Shown piece by piece: positions 21,286 to 30,855 of a DNA stretch of 64,000 nt. This DNA comes from Rosenbergiella australiborealis (GTDB taxonomy: Bacteria > Pseudomonadota > Gammaproteobacteria > Enterobacterales > Enterobacteriaceae). Location of the stretch: assembly GCF_018494035.1 (NCBI RefSeq), contig NZ_JABBFO010000012.1, positions 1-64,000 of the forward strand, read 5' to 3'. The notes beneath the pieces are model-generated. The model saw nothing but the letters and a program-made list of their open reading frames with translations. It had not been told where the DNA came from and did no database searches. Each line of letters begins with the position of its first letter. Within the stretch, counting starts at the first letter, position 1. Position numbers and translations under genes: made by a program.

Positions 21286-21453
21286 AGATGATGGATTCGT
21301 TTAAATTTTACCATTAAACGTCCAGTATAACGTTACCTGCAGTCTGCGCCAAACGATCTCAGTACAATTGCAGAGATCTCTGTAACTTCATGCTATGATA
21401 GGCACAATATGTCTCACAGGCGGCTTCGCCAACCCACATCTGAGTCGTGAATA

Positions 21454-22815
21454 ATGTTTGATAACTTAACAGATAGATTGTCGCAAACATTGCGAAATAT
21501 TAGCGGTCGCGGCAGACTGACCGAAGAAAATATCAAAGAAACGCTGCGTGAAGTTCGCATGGCGTTACTGGAGGCGGACGTTGCTCTCCCTGTGGTGCGT
21601 GAGTTTATCGCCCGCGTCAAGGAGAGTGCGGTCGGACACGATGTCAACAAAAGCCTGACTCCAGGGCAAGAGTTCATTAAAATTGTCCGTGATGAACTGA
21701 TTGCCGCAATGGGGGCTGAAAATAATACCCTTAATCTAGCGGCACAACCCCCTGCGGTCATATTAATGGCCGGCCTACAAGGGGCGGGTAAAACAACAAG
21801 TGTCGGTAAACTGGGTAAATTTCTGCGCGAAAAGCAGAAGAAAAAAGTCTTGGTTGTTTCTGCAGACGTCTATCGCCCAGCGGCGATTCGCCAGCTTGAA
21901 ACCTTAGCCGAGCAAGTGAACATCGACTTCTTCCCTTCCGACGTGAGTCAGAAGCCGGTAGATATCGTTAATCACGCTTTAAAAGAAGCTAAGTTAAAAT
22001 TCTATGACGTATTAATCGTCGATACCGCCGGTCGTCTACACGTTGATGAAGCGATGATGGACGAGATCAAAGACGTCCATGCTGCACTTAATCCGGTTGA
22101 AACCCTGTTTGTCGTTGATGCGATGACCGGTCAGGATGCCGCAAATACGGCGAAGGCATTTAATGAAGCCCTGCCGCTTACTGGTGTCGTTTTAACCAAA
22201 GTTGACGGCGATGCGCGCGGTGGTGCAGCGCTCTCCATCCGTCATATAACCGGTAAACCTATCAAGTTTATGGGGGTCGGTGAAAAAACCGAAGCCTTAG
22301 ACCCGTTCTATCCCGATCGTATAGCGTCCCGCATCTTAGGCATGGGCGACATGCTCTCTCTGATCGAAGATATCGAGAGCAAAGTTGACCATAAAGAAGC
22401 GGAGAAACTCGCGAAGAAGCTGAAAAGTGGCGATGGTTTCGACTTAGATGACTTCCTGCAGCAGTTAAAGCAGATGCGAAACATGGGTGGACTCACCAGC
22501 CTAATGGGTAAATTGCCCGGTATGGGACAGTTGCCAGAGAACATGAAGTCGCAAATGGACGATAAAGTATTAGTCCGTATGGAAGCGATTATTAATTCGA
22601 TGACACGTCAAGAGCGTGCGAAGCCTGAAATCATTAAAGGTTCTCGTAAACGTCGTATTGCTAATGGATGTGGCTTACAAGTTCAAGACGTTAACCGTCT
22701 GCTAAAACAGTTTGATGATATGCAGCGGATGATGAAGAAAATGAAGAAGGGCGGTATGGCCAAGATGATGCGTGGCATGAAAGGAATGATGCCTCCTGGA
22801 TTCCCTGGGCGTTAA
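21454..22815 (+). CDS. ffh: Signal recognition particle GTPase Ffh
   Basis: Binds 4.5S RNA and signal sequences of inner-membrane proteins and delivers ribosomes to FtsY. The 453-residue protein has the N domain (1-90), the G domain with the P loop GLQGAGKTTSVGKL (about 105-118), DTAGRLHVDE and TKVDGDARGG, and a Met-rich M domain (about 300-453) ending MMKKMKKGGMAKMMRGMKGM. The length equals E. coli Ffh. It is followed by the trmD operon, whose promoter lies just downstream. Confidence 0.99.
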   Translation: MFDNLTDRLSQTLRNISGRGRLTEENIKETLREVRMALLEADVALPVVREFIARVKESAVGHDVNKSLTPGQEFIKIVRDELIAAMGAENNTLNLAAQPPAVILMAGLQGAGKTTSVGKLGKFLREKQKKKVLVVSADVYRPAAIRQLETLAEQVNIDFFPSDVSQKPVDIVNHALKEAKLKFYDVLIVDTAGRLHVDEAMMDEIKDVHAALNPVETLFVVDAMTGQDAANTAKAFNEALPLTGVVLTKVDGDARGGAALSIRHITGKPIKFMGVGEKTEALDPFYPDRIASRILGMGDMLSLIEDIESKVDHKEAEKLAKKLKSGDGFDLDDFLQQLKQMRNMGGLTSLMGKLPGMGQLPENMKSQMDDKVLVRMEAIINSMTRQERAKPEIIKGSRKRRIANGCGLQVQDVNRLLKQFDDMQRMMKKMKKGGMAKMMRGMKGMMPPGFPGR

Positions 22816-22853
22816 GCCGAAAACGAAAAGACCCGGGCTTTTTACATTAGCGG

Positions 22854-22881
22854 TTGCTTTTTGCGCCAAAATCAGTAAAAT
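22854..22881 (+). promoter_or_regulatory. Candidate sigma-70 promoter of the rpsP-rimM-trmD-rplS operon
   Basis: TTGCTT (22854-22859) and TAAAAT (22876-22881) are separated by 16 bases, between ffh and rpsP. Transcription from here would place the strong hairpin at 22900-22933 in the rpsP leader. Confidence 0.5.
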
Positions 22882-22899
22882 TTTCGGGCTTTTATATTG

Positions 22900-22940
22900 C
22901 AACTGGGCCCCGTTCCTCGATGGGGCCCAGTTGTTTTATT
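22900..22940 (+). terminator. Strong hairpin with T-rich tail in the rpsP leader (terminator or attenuator)
   Basis: CAACTGGGCCCC (22900-22911) pairs perfectly over 12 bases with GGGGCCCAGTTG (22922-22933), then TTTTATT. It ends some 16 bases before the rpsP start codon and directly precedes the AAGAGGA ribosome site. It may terminate ffh transcripts, attenuate the operon, or both. Confidence 0.75.
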
Positions 22941-22956
22941 AACTTAAGAGGATGTT

Positions 22957-23205
22957 ATGGTAACAATTCGTTTAGCACGTCACGGCGCAAAAAAGCGTCC
23001 GTTCTACCAAGTGGTTGTCACTGATAGCCGCAATGCACGTAACGGTCGTTTCATCGAGCGTGTTGGTTTCTTCAACCCGGTTGCATCTGGCCAGGCTGAA
23101 GGTCTGCGTCTTGATTTAGATCGCATTGAACACTGGGTTGGTCAGGGTGCAACTCTGTCTGATCGTGTGAATGCACTGATCAAAGAAGCAAAAAAAGCAG
23201 CTTAA
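22957..23205 (+). CDS. rpsP: 30S ribosomal protein S16
   Basis: An 82-residue small-subunit protein needed for 30S assembly. It begins [21 protein letters not shown], with the conserved [13 protein letters not shown] and [10 protein letters not shown] segments. It is the first gene of the classical rpsP-rimM-trmD-rplS operon, preceded by an AAGAGGA ribosome site and the leader hairpin. Confidence 0.99.
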   Translation: MVTIRLARHGAKKRPFYQVVVTDSRNARNGRFIERVGFFNPVASGQAEGLRLDLDRIEHWVGQGATLSDRVNALIKEAKKAA

Positions 23206-23223
23206 TCTGTCACGGTGGTGAGC

Positions 23224-23772
23224 ATGACCAAAATTAACTCCGCACAGCCCCCGGCTAACCCACTGGTTTTGGGTAAGTTAGGTGCGCCCTACGGGATTCG
23301 CGGTTGGCTCAAAGTGTTTTCCTCCACCGAAAATGCTGAAAGTATTTTTGACTATCAACCTTGGTTTATTCATCACGCCGGTAAATGGCAGTTGATTGAA
23401 CTGGAGAGTTGGCGTCATCACAATCAGGATCTAATCATCAAGGTCAAAGGTATTGATGATCGTGATGCAGCAGCCCAATTGACGAATGCCGAAATATCGG
23501 TTAACGCTGCTGACTTGCCTGCGTTGGATAATGGTGATTACTACTGGAAAGACCTAATGGGTTGTAAGGTAGTTAACCTCCAAGGCTACGAAATGGGAAA
23601 AGTCATTGATTTGATGGAAACCGGATCGAACGACGTATTAGTCGTTAAGGCAAACCTGAAAGATGCTTTTGGTGCGAAGGAACGGTTAATCCCGTTTCTT
23701 GATGGACAGGTTATCAGAAAAGTCGATCTCGCAACTTCAACAATTGAAGTTGATTGGGATCCTGGTTTTTGA
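23224..23772 (+). CDS. rimM: Ribosome maturation factor RimM
   Basis: A 16S processing and 30S maturation factor that binds S19. The 182-residue protein has an N-terminal beta-barrel RimM domain ([18 protein letters not shown]) and a C-terminal PRC barrel ([33 protein letters not shown]). I place the start at ATG 23224, because GGTGGTGA lies just before it and the protein then aligns with E. coli RimM. The two GTG codons at 23215 and 23218 are too close to rpsP and fall within the ribosome site. The gene starts 18 bases after rpsP. Confidence 0.97.
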   Translation: MTKINSAQPPANPLVLGKLGAPYGIRGWLKVFSSTENAESIFDYQPWFIHHAGKWQLIELESWRHHNQDLIIKVKGIDDRDAAAQLTNAEISVNAADLPALDNGDYYWKDLMGCKVVNLQGYEMGKVIDLMETGSNDVLVVKANLKDAFGAKERLIPFLDGQVIRKVDLATSTIEVDWDPGF

Positions 23773-23805
23773 TCTCCGGATATCACGGTAACTGAGCGAC
23801 GAAAT

Positions 23806-25265
<1,460 letters not shown>

Positions 25266-25482
25266 ATTGAGCTGGGTCTTAGCGGCGAGCGTGGACAGCT
25301 CAACATGGTTATCAGAAAAGTAACTGGTAAAGATGGGGGTAATAGTGGAGTTTGAGATTCGTTCGGAAGCTCATGCCGACAACGTCCAGGTTAAAGGCAG
25401 TTTTGGCCTTGATGAGAGCTATTTCCCCGACATTCTGCTATTAAAAATTTGAATAGAACACTACGGACGTAAAACGAAATTT

Positions 25483-25616
25483 CTATTCAATTTTTCCGGC
25501 AAGCTGATATCTGGTGCATGTGTGATATCTGCAGCCTGCACCGCCTGAATGTATTTTATCCACGACATCAACAGCGCTTTATCTGCATCGGTGATAATGC
25601 CGAGTAGCAGCTGCGT
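25483..25616 (-). pseudogene. C-terminal fragment of a phage tail fibre assembly (Tfa-like) protein
   Basis: The minus-strand frame, read toward 25483, gives about 44 residues containing LLLGIITDADKALLMSWIKY followed by IQAVQAADITHAPDISLPEK. This has the pattern of Tfa proteins, whose C termini end with a TDEEKAxLxxWKKYRVxLxRVD-like helix and a short Pro-rich tail. The frame is closed by a stop just upstream, so the N-terminal part is missing. Confidence 0.55.
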
Positions 25617-25842
25617 CTAAACTCTTGTTTGTATGTGGTGAGAAAATATATTTTTCACAAATTCTTTCTTACCATGCATTACCTTTAACTCTGGATCATT
25701 TTTAGTAATTGCCTTCATTAATATTATTTTTAATAAGCTGATAGTTTTAAATATTTTGAAAAAAGTAATGATATCTCTCAGACTAAATAATACATCGTCA
25801 TCAATATTTATTAAATATTCTCAATAATCCACTGGGTGATAA

Positions 25843-25856
25843 TTGATGTACATCAA
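25843..25856 (+). promoter_or_regulatory. Perfect FNR box with class II promoter spacing upstream of adhP
   Basis: TTGATGTACATCAA matches the FNR consensus TTGAT-N4-ATCAA exactly. Its centre is at 25849.5. A -10-like TAGAGT at 25878-25883 would put the start near 25891, that is, FNR centred at about -41.5, the standard activating position. This predicts anaerobic induction of adhP. Confidence 0.75.
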
Positions 25857-25924
25857 ATTAATCTATGCGGAAAGGCGTAGAGTAGATATGAATTATTTAA
25901 CAGCATGGACTGAGAGGAATCGAG

Positions 25925-26935
25925 ATGAAAGCAGCGATAGTCACTCATGATCATCAAGTAAGTGTTGAGGATAAAAGATTAAGAGAGTTGCAGTATGGTG
26001 AAGCGCTCCTCACTATGGAGTGTTGTGGGGTATGCCATACTGATCTCCATGTAAAAAATGGTGATTTCGGAGATAAAACCGGCGTTATTCTGGGGCATGA
26101 AGGGATTGGTATAGTCAGTAAACTTGGACAAGGCGTAAAATCCTTAAAGATTGGCGATAGGGTGAGTGTTGCATGGTTTTACCAAGGTTGCGGACACTGC
26201 GAATATTGTAATACCGGCCGAGAAACCTTATGTCGTTCGGTAAAAAATGCTGGGTATACTGTCGACGGAGGGATGGCGGAACAATGTATCGTCCATGCTG
26301 ACTATGCGGTTAAAGTGCCTGATGGTCTAGATTCCGCAGCAGCTAGCAGTATTACCTGTGCCGGGGTGACTACTTATAAAGGCCTTAAAGTCAGTGATAT
26401 TCGACCTGGTGAATGGATAGCTATTTTTGGCTTAGGCGGCTTGGGAAATTTGGCGCTCCAATATGCCAAAAATGTTTTTAATGCCAAAGTTATTGCTGTT
26501 GATATTAATGAACAACAACTGGATTTGGCGAGGTCAATGGGCGCCGATATTGTCATCAACTCGCGAGACCAAGATGCGCAAGCCATAATTCAGGAAAAAT
26601 GTGGAGGTGCTCATGCAGCACTGGTGACAGCGGTGGCTAAATCTGCATTTCACTCTGCAGTTTTCAGTGTCAGAGCTGGGGCAAAAGTGGTGGCAATTGG
26701 CTTACCTCCTGAATCGATGGCACTTGATATTCCCCGCTTAGTGCTCGACGGTATTCAAGTCGTAGGGTCTTTAGTCGGTACACGTAAAGATTTGGCTGAA
26801 GCTTTCCAATTTGCTGCGGAAGGGAAGGTTACACCCAAAGTCGCTTTACGACCGATTGAGGAAATCAATACCATCTTTGAAGAGATGCAAGCTGGGAAAA
26901 TTTCAGGTCGCATGGTAATTAACTTCAAAAAATAG
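25925..26935 (+). CDS. adhP: Zinc-dependent alcohol dehydrogenase, AdhP type
   Basis: Interconverts primary alcohols (ethanol, propanol) and aldehydes with NAD. The 336-residue medium-chain dehydrogenase shows the catalytic zinc site CGVCHTDLH and GHEGIGIV, the structural zinc cysteines [15 protein letters not shown], and the nucleotide-binding [14 protein letters not shown] around residue 170. It matches the propanol-preferring AdhP group. In E. coli adhP and osmC lie close together at 33 min, and here they are direct neighbours. A perfect FNR site precedes it. Confidence 0.94.
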   Translation: MKAAIVTHDHQVSVEDKRLRELQYGEALLTMECCGVCHTDLHVKNGDFGDKTGVILGHEGIGIVSKLGQGVKSLKIGDRVSVAWFYQGCGHCEYCNTGRETLCRSVKNAGYTVDGGMAEQCIVHADYAVKVPDGLDSAAASSITCAGVTTYKGLKVSDIRPGEWIAIFGLGGLGNLALQYAKNVFNAKVIAVDINEQQLDLARSMGADIVINSRDQDAQAIIQEKCGGAHAALVTAVAKSAFHSAVFSVRAGAKVVAIGLPPESMALDIPRLVLDGIQVVGSLVGTRKDLAEAFQFAAEGKVTPKVALRPIEEINTIFEEMQAGKISGRMVINFKK

Positions 26936-26978
26936 TTGGCATCCCTATCCGCGTTGGTGGAAGAACTGGTAAATACTT

Positions 26979-26985
26979 CTATACT
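26979..26985 (+). promoter_or_regulatory. Sigma-S-like -10 element of osmC
   Basis: TCTATACTCTAA (26978-26989) resembles the sigma-S extended -10 KCTAYRCTTAA and lies 37 bases before the osmC start. E. coli osmC has a sigma-S-dependent promoter. Confidence 0.55.
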
Positions 26986-27022
26986 CTAACTGAAAAAACG
27001 TACTTTTTTAATGGGAGTAATT

Positions 27023-27454
27023 ATGACGACTCTGAAAAGTGGTTCCGCGCATTGGGAAGGTAATATCAAGCAAGGTAAAGGAACTGTTAGTACAGAAAGT
27101 GGTGCACTGACTGCTCAACCTTACGGCTTCAATACCCGTTTTGAAGGTAAGCCTGGTACAAACCCAGAAGAATTATTGGGGGGTGCACACGCAGCCTGTT
27201 TCTCAATGGCGCTATCACTGATGCTTGGTAATGCGGGACATACTCCAGAAAGTATTGATACGACGGCGACAGTATCATTAGATAAGGTTGGCGAAGGATT
27301 TAAGATCACTAAAGTCGCGCTGAAAAGCCAAGTCAAACTCCCGGGCATTGATGAAAAAGAGTTTGATGAGATTATCCAACAAGCTAAGGCCGGCTGCCCT
27401 GTATCCCAGTTATTCGATACTGAAATCACGCTCGACTATACATTAAACGCATAA
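27023..27454 (+). CDS. osmC: Peroxiredoxin OsmC
   Basis: A thiol peroxidase that prefers organic hydroperoxides and is induced by osmotic stress and in stationary phase. The 143-residue protein aligns closely with E. coli OsmC: AHWEGNIKQGKGTVSTESG, GFNTRFEGKPGTNPEELLGG, and the two redox cysteines in AACFSMALSLM and KAGCPVSQLF. ATG 27023 is chosen over 27011 because GGGAG (27013-27017) fits as its ribosome site and the protein then starts MTTLKSG like the family. Confidence 0.96.
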   Translation: MTTLKSGSAHWEGNIKQGKGTVSTESGALTAQPYGFNTRFEGKPGTNPEELLGGAHAACFSMALSLMLGNAGHTPESIDTTATVSLDKVGEGFKITKVALKSQVKLPGIDEKEFDEIIQQAKAGCPVSQLFDTEITLDYTLNA

Positions 27455-27460
27455 TCCTTA

Positions 27461-27485
27461 AAGGTGGCACCCTCGGTGCTACCTT
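27461..27485 (+). terminator. Hairpin after osmC
   Basis: AAGGTGGCACC (27461-27471) pairs with GGTGCTACCTT (27475-27485) with one wobble. There is no long T tract. It overlaps the stop codon of the converging small gene. Confidence 0.55.
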
Positions 27486-27747
27486 ACTCTTCGCTTCCTC
27501 GCAATTTATACTCTCTTATTCGTGCTACTGTTGCAGTGGTGGTCGCTGAATCCAAGCGCCGTTTTACCACTTTCTTAGGATCTGCGGCAATGTATTCTAA
27601 AGTTGGTGAGCAATAAAAAGGGAGCCAACCACCATAACTACTTTCCCACTCCCAATGTACAGGGCATGGCCACAATAATCCCTCTTCGAGTGAGTAGTAA
27701 ACCCAATGACCAATAGGTCGACGTGGGCGACGAACAACAGGTTTCAC
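27484..27747 (-). CDS. Uncharacterised small basic, Trp-rich protein
   Basis: An 87-residue protein of unknown function. The N terminus is basic (VVRRPRRP), followed by an aromatic-rich core (HWVYYSLEEGLLWPCPVHWE, then WESSYGGWLPFY) and a charged C-terminal tail. No signal peptide or membrane segment is seen. The start codon is GTG 27747 with only a weak ribosome site; the open frame extends upstream to a stop at 27784-27786. It follows the Cys-containing secreted protein by 39 bases in the same direction, so the two may be co-transcribed. Confidence 0.55.
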   Translation of the reverse strand: MKPVVRRPRRPIGHWVYYSLEEGLLWPCPVHWEWESSYGGWLPFYCSPTLEYIAADPKKVVKRRLDSATTTATVARIREYKLRGSEE

Positions 27748-27786
27748 GTTATTATCTTCCAGTATACGACGGGCGATGCTTAATTA

Positions 27787-27969
27787 TTACTCGGGACGAT
27801 CACGATGCACTTCTCCACAAAGCAGCACAACATTGGGTCTCACTTTATGTATACGGGCTTCCATTTGTTGGCAAATGGCCAGAGTAGGATAAATAGTCTC
27901 TGTCACCGGTAGCGCGTCACAAGCATCATTCCCACATGCACTCACCAGTAATACAAATCCTATTAACAT
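27787..27969 (-). CDS. Small secreted Cys-containing protein (DUF1482-like in layout)
   Basis: A 60-residue protein with a short hydrophobic N terminus (MLIGFVLLVSACGNDACDAL) and four cysteines, suggesting export and a disulfide-bonded periplasmic form. ATG 27969 is chosen because AGGAG lies about eight bases upstream; a start at 28002 would add a hydrophilic extension. The arrangement resembles the DUF1482 family of tiny enterobacterial proteins, but I cannot confirm membership. The function is unknown. Confidence 0.6.
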   Translation of the reverse strand: MLIGFVLLVSACGNDACDALPVTETIYPTLAICQQMEARIHKVRPNVVLLCGEVHRDRPE

Positions 27970-28098
27970 ACCTGACTCCTGTTCGGGTAAAGGGAAGCTC
28001 ATTGAGAAAATCTGAGTTTAGTTTCTACTATTCTGCCAGAAAAGTAGGAACTGAGTTACACTATCCTTGCCATAAGATTTTAGATAATAAGGTTTACT

Positions 28099-28287
28099 AT
28101 GTCGGAAAATACCACTCGTCAGTATGAAAATATTGCTCATCCAGAAAAAAATCCCAAACAAGCCGCATTACAGTTAGTCGTTGAATTAGTCAGAGCGGGT
28201 AAGCTAAGCCCGTTGCAGGGCGATGCAAGTAATATGCTCTCGATCTATGAGCAATTTAAAACGCATTTCGAGCAAGATAGTCAGTAA
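28099..28287 (+). CDS. Uncharacterised 62-residue soluble protein
   Basis: A small hydrophilic, mostly helical protein (ALQLVVELVRAGKLSPLQGD, then NMLSIYEQFKTHFEQ). An AAGG ribosome site is seven bases before the ATG, and codon use looks like its neighbours. I do not recognise the family. It lies between a divergent pair of small genes and an 8-base tandem repeat. Confidence 0.6.
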   Translation: MSENTTRQYENIAHPEKNPKQAALQLVVELVRAGKLSPLQGDASNMLSIYEQFKTHFEQDSQ

Positions 28288-28292
28288 ATTTG

Positions 28293-28324
28293 CCAATCAG
28301 CCAATCAGCCAATCAGCCAATCGG
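28293..28324 (+). repeat. Four tandem copies of an 8-base unit
   Basis: CCAATCAG occurs three times in a row (28293, 28301, 28309), followed by CCAATCGG (28317). It lies six bases after the stop of the 62-residue gene. Such arrays change copy number by slippage, but here it is noncoding. Confidence 0.9.
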
Positions 28325-28389
28325 GTGTGAATATCCTTAGGAACAACATCCGATTGAATTTCTCGTCTAATTAAGGGATTGAGGAGAAT

Positions 28390-28680
28390 ATGAAGCGTAT
28401 CACCCTATTTTTTTGCTTAACCCTCTGTGCCACTATTACGGCCTGTAGTCATACACAGCCCCCTGCGTCAGCACAATACTTACCGGACGACGACATGTGT
28501 AGTGCCTCGCAATTTCAGAACTATGTCGGTAAACCGCTCACGGCAGCAGAGCGTTTACAACTTGATGAGCCAGTGCGGGTCATTCCTGCTTATGCCTCCG
28601 TATCTATGGATTTTAATCTTCATCGCATTAATTTCCTAGCAGATAAAACAGGCATTATTTCAAGCGTCTATTGCGGGTAA
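28390..28680 (+). CDS. I78-family peptidase-inhibitor-like lipoprotein
   Basis: A 96-residue predicted lipoprotein. The signal peptide ends in the lipobox ITAC with Cys19. The mature part shows the I78 pattern: a CSASQFQNYVGKPL N-terminal helix, a VRVIPAY strand, DFNLHRINFLADKTGIISSV and a terminal YCG. I78 members inhibit serine proteases, and others are envelope proteins of unknown target. A GAGGAG ribosome site precedes the ATG. It belongs to a run of small envelope genes before psiF. Confidence 0.85.
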   Translation: MKRITLFFCLTLCATITACSHTQPPASAQYLPDDDMCSASQFQNYVGKPLTAAERLQLDEPVRVIPAYASVSMDFNLHRINFLADKTGIISSVYCG

Positions 28681-28825
28681 TGAGTAAAAACCGTAACTAA
28701 TTAGTATGTCTTGCGTTTGATTTTGGTAAGCAACAGTAATTGATTATTAACCCTAATCAGTTGCAGATTTTTCTGGTTCATTCCCGATGTAGAATTGGAT
28801 CTCTGAGAAAAAGAAGGATGTGCAA

Positions 28826-28975
28826 ATGAAAACATTAATTAAACTCTTAACGGTGCTTGCACTCACCGTCAGCTTAAGTGGTTGTATTCTTCCGCCTTGG
28901 GGTGGCCCAGGTGGAGGCGGTGGTGGTGGAGGCGGCGGCGGCGGTGGCTTCGGTGGCGGCCCTGGTGGACCGTAG
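28826..28975 (+). CDS. Tiny glycine-rich lipoprotein
   Basis: A 49-residue product. A clear lipoprotein signal ends in LSGC with Cys20, followed by ILPPWGGP and a tail that is almost entirely glycine (a run of 13, then FGGGPGGP). An AAGGA ribosome site lies seven bases before the ATG. The glycine codons are mixed GGT, GGC and GGA, so the tract was kept by selection on protein rather than simple DNA slippage. The function is unknown. Because of its size it is easily missed in annotation. Confidence 0.72.
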   Translation: MKTLIKLLTVLALTVSLSGCILPPWGGPGGGGGGGGGGGGGFGGGPGGP

Positions 28976-29100
28976 ACTTTTTTGTCAATCACGATAATTA
29001 ACAAATAGTTTCTTCGTGCCCTTATTAAATGGTTGTATTCTTATAAGTAATTCTACAGGATATCTGAGAATTACCATGTGGACTCATAAGGAGAAGTCGA

Positions 29101-29403
29101 ATGAAACAGATGTTAGTGACCCTTGCATTGGCAACGACATTAGTGGCAGGTTATGCTTCAGCTGCTGAGAAAACACCTCAACAACAAAAGATGACGGTAT
29201 GTAATCAGAAGGCCAGCTCACAGAGCCTTAAAGGTGATAACCGTAAAAGCTTTATGAGCAACTGCTTGAAGAAAGACAGTAAAGTAGGCGGCCTAACTGC
29301 CCAACAACAGAAAATGAAGACCTGTAATGCAACGGCAAAAGATAAGAAGTTGGCGGGTGCAGAGCGTAAGTCATTCATGAGTAGTTGTTTGAAAAAATCA
29401 TAA
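29101..29403 (+). CDS. psiF: PsiF family phosphate-starvation-inducible protein
   Basis: A 100-residue exported protein with a signal peptide (cleavage near ASA-A, residue 21) and two PsiF repeats of about 35 residues, each with QQ.KM..CN and RKSFMS.CLKK. E. coli psiF is phosphate-regulated and lies between phoA and proC. Here phoA is absent but the link to proC is kept. I see no clear Pho box upstream. The biochemical role is unknown. Confidence 0.92.
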   Translation: MKQMLVTLALATTLVAGYASAAEKTPQQQKMTVCNQKASSQSLKGDNRKSFMSNCLKKDSKVGGLTAQQQKMKTCNATAKDKKLAGAERKSFMSSCLKKS

Positions 29404-29408
29404 TACGT

Positions 29409-29450
29409 ATTCACTCAATATTGCTTATTGCCGATATTGAGTGAATTTAT
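29409..29450 (+). terminator. Terminator of psiF
   Basis: ATTCACTCAATAT (29409-29421) pairs perfectly with ATATTGAGTGAAT (29434-29446), followed by TTATT. The stem is long but AT-rich. Confidence 0.7.
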
Positions 29451-29497
29451 TAAGTAAAGCTGTTCTCGATAGAAACGTTAATCTCTACTGAGTTCGT

Positions 29498-30310
29498 TTA
29501 TTTTTTGCTTAATGCATCAGATTTTGCAATGCAAGCCTGCATTGCTTGCATAATTGATGAGCGAAAACCCGTCTCTTCAAGTACTGCGACGGCTTCAATA
29601 GTCGTACCGCCCGGCGAACAAACGTTATCTTTCAATTCCCCTGGATGTTTACCACTTTCTAGTACCATCTCTGCAGATCCTTTAACCGCTTGAGCCGCAA
29701 ATTGATACGCCTTTGCTCTTGGCATTCCGCCTAGTACAGCCGCATCGGCCATGGCTTCAATTAAAATGTAGATATAAGCCGGCGCAGAACCACTGACACC
29801 TACTACGGCATGGATTAAGGATTCGCTGACTACCTCGGCCTTACCAAAACGGCTGAAAAGGGTGACAACCGTTTCAGTTTCTTCTTCTGTCACTTGGTCA
29901 TTAGGGGTAATAGAACTCATTCCCTCGCCAACTAAGCAGGGAGTATTGGGCATCACACGAACAATTTTTTGTTGTTGGGGGAGGGCGGAGGCTAGGGTGG
30001 CTAGTGTCACGCCCGCGGCAACGGAAACAATCACAGTCTCTTGGCGCAGATGAGCAGAGAGCTTTTTGAGCATGTCCGGTAATACATTTGGTTTAACGGC
30101 GGCAATTAAATAGTCGGCAGTTTGTGCGAGTTGTTCTGCACTGCTCATGGCAGTGACGCCAAATTTATCGTGAAGATCACTGTTCGTTTTGGGCTTACGA
30201 TCGAAGACGAGAATATTTTTTGCCGGAAGTGCCTGACTATTTACTAGGCCACTGATCATTGCACTGGCCATGTTACCACAACCTAAAAAGCCTATTTTCA
30301 AATTTTCCAT
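29498..30310 (-). CDS. proC: Pyrroline-5-carboxylate reductase
   Basis: Last step of proline synthesis: NAD(P)H-dependent reduction of pyrroline-5-carboxylate. The 270-residue protein has an N-terminal Rossmann motif GFLGCGNMASAMISGL, VIVSVAAGVTL, RVMPNTPCLVGEG and the C-terminal signature DNVCSPGGTTIEAVAVLEETGFRS in two runs. It is divergent from yaiI, as in E. coli. Confidence 0.98.
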   Translation of the reverse strand: MENLKIGFLGCGNMASAMISGLVNSQALPAKNILVFDRKPKTNSDLHDKFGVTAMSSAEQLAQTADYLIAAVKPNVLPDMLKKLSAHLRQETVIVSVAAGVTLATLASALPQQQKIVRVMPNTPCLVGEGMSSITPNDQVTEEETETVVTLFSRFGKAEVVSESLIHAVVGVSGSAPAYIYILIEAMADAAVLGGMPRAKAYQFAAQAVKGSAEMVLESGKHPGELKDNVCSPGGTTIEAVAVLEETGFRSSIMQAMQACIAKSDALSKK

Positions 30311-30387
30311 ATTGCTATTGAACCTTCTCTATGACAAATCGACTGTAAGTTATTACTATACACAATTAACTATCACCCTGCGTAGAG

Positions 30388-30840
30388 ATGGAGAATAACA
30401 TGATATGGGTAGATGCTGATGCCTGTCCGGTAGTGATTAAAGAAGTATTATACCGGGCTGCAGAGAGAACCAAAACCGTGGTGACGTTCGTCGCGAATCA
30501 ATCCTTACGTGTCCCCCCATCGGAATACCTAAAGACGTTACGCGTATCAGCCGGTTTCGACGTTGCAGACAACGAAATTGTGAAGCGTGTTGGAAAAGGC
30601 GAATTGGTTATTACCAGTGATATTCCGTTAGCCGCTGAAGTCTTGGAAAAAGGGGGAGAGGCCCTTAATCCGCGTGGTGAACGCTATTCTCGAGATACGA
30701 TTAGGCAGCGTTTAGTGATGCGGGATTTTATGGAAACGCTGCGCTCCAGTGGTATTCCTTCTGGAGGGCCCGCAGCGTTGAGTCAGAAAGATCGTCAGCT
30801 ATTTGCTAATGAACTTGATAAGTGGTTTCGTGCTGGTTAA
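30388..30840 (+). CDS. yaiI: UPF0178 family protein YaiI
   Basis: A 150-residue cytosolic protein beginning [10 protein letters not shown] after a few residues, with the conserved [13 protein letters not shown] and [15 protein letters not shown] motifs of the UPF0178/DUF188 family, whose fold suggests a PIN-like nuclease. There is no confirmed activity. The N terminus could instead start at ATG 30400 (MIWVDADA), which aligns better with relatives. Confidence 0.93.
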   Translation: MENNMIWVDADACPVVIKEVLYRAAERTKTVVTFVANQSLRVPPSEYLKTLRVSAGFDVADNEIVKRVGKGELVITSDIPLAAEVLEKGGEALNPRGERYSRDTIRQRLVMRDFMETLRSSGIPSGGPAALSQKDRQLFANELDKWFRAG

Positions 30841-30855
30841 ACCTTAGTGAGTCGA

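Noticed and set aside
25333-25452. 39-codon plus-strand frame in the phage remnant (MGVIVEFEIRSEAHADN...)
   Set aside because: Possible phage gene fragment, but too short and without a recognised family or clear ribosome site to call as a gene.
28291-28330. CCAATCAG tandem units as a CRISPR-like array
   Set aside because: The 8-base units are directly adjacent with no spacers.
28753-29004. Minus-strand Pro-rich 83-residue frame
   Set aside because: It is the antisense of the glycine-rich lipoprotein gene (GGN codons read as proline).
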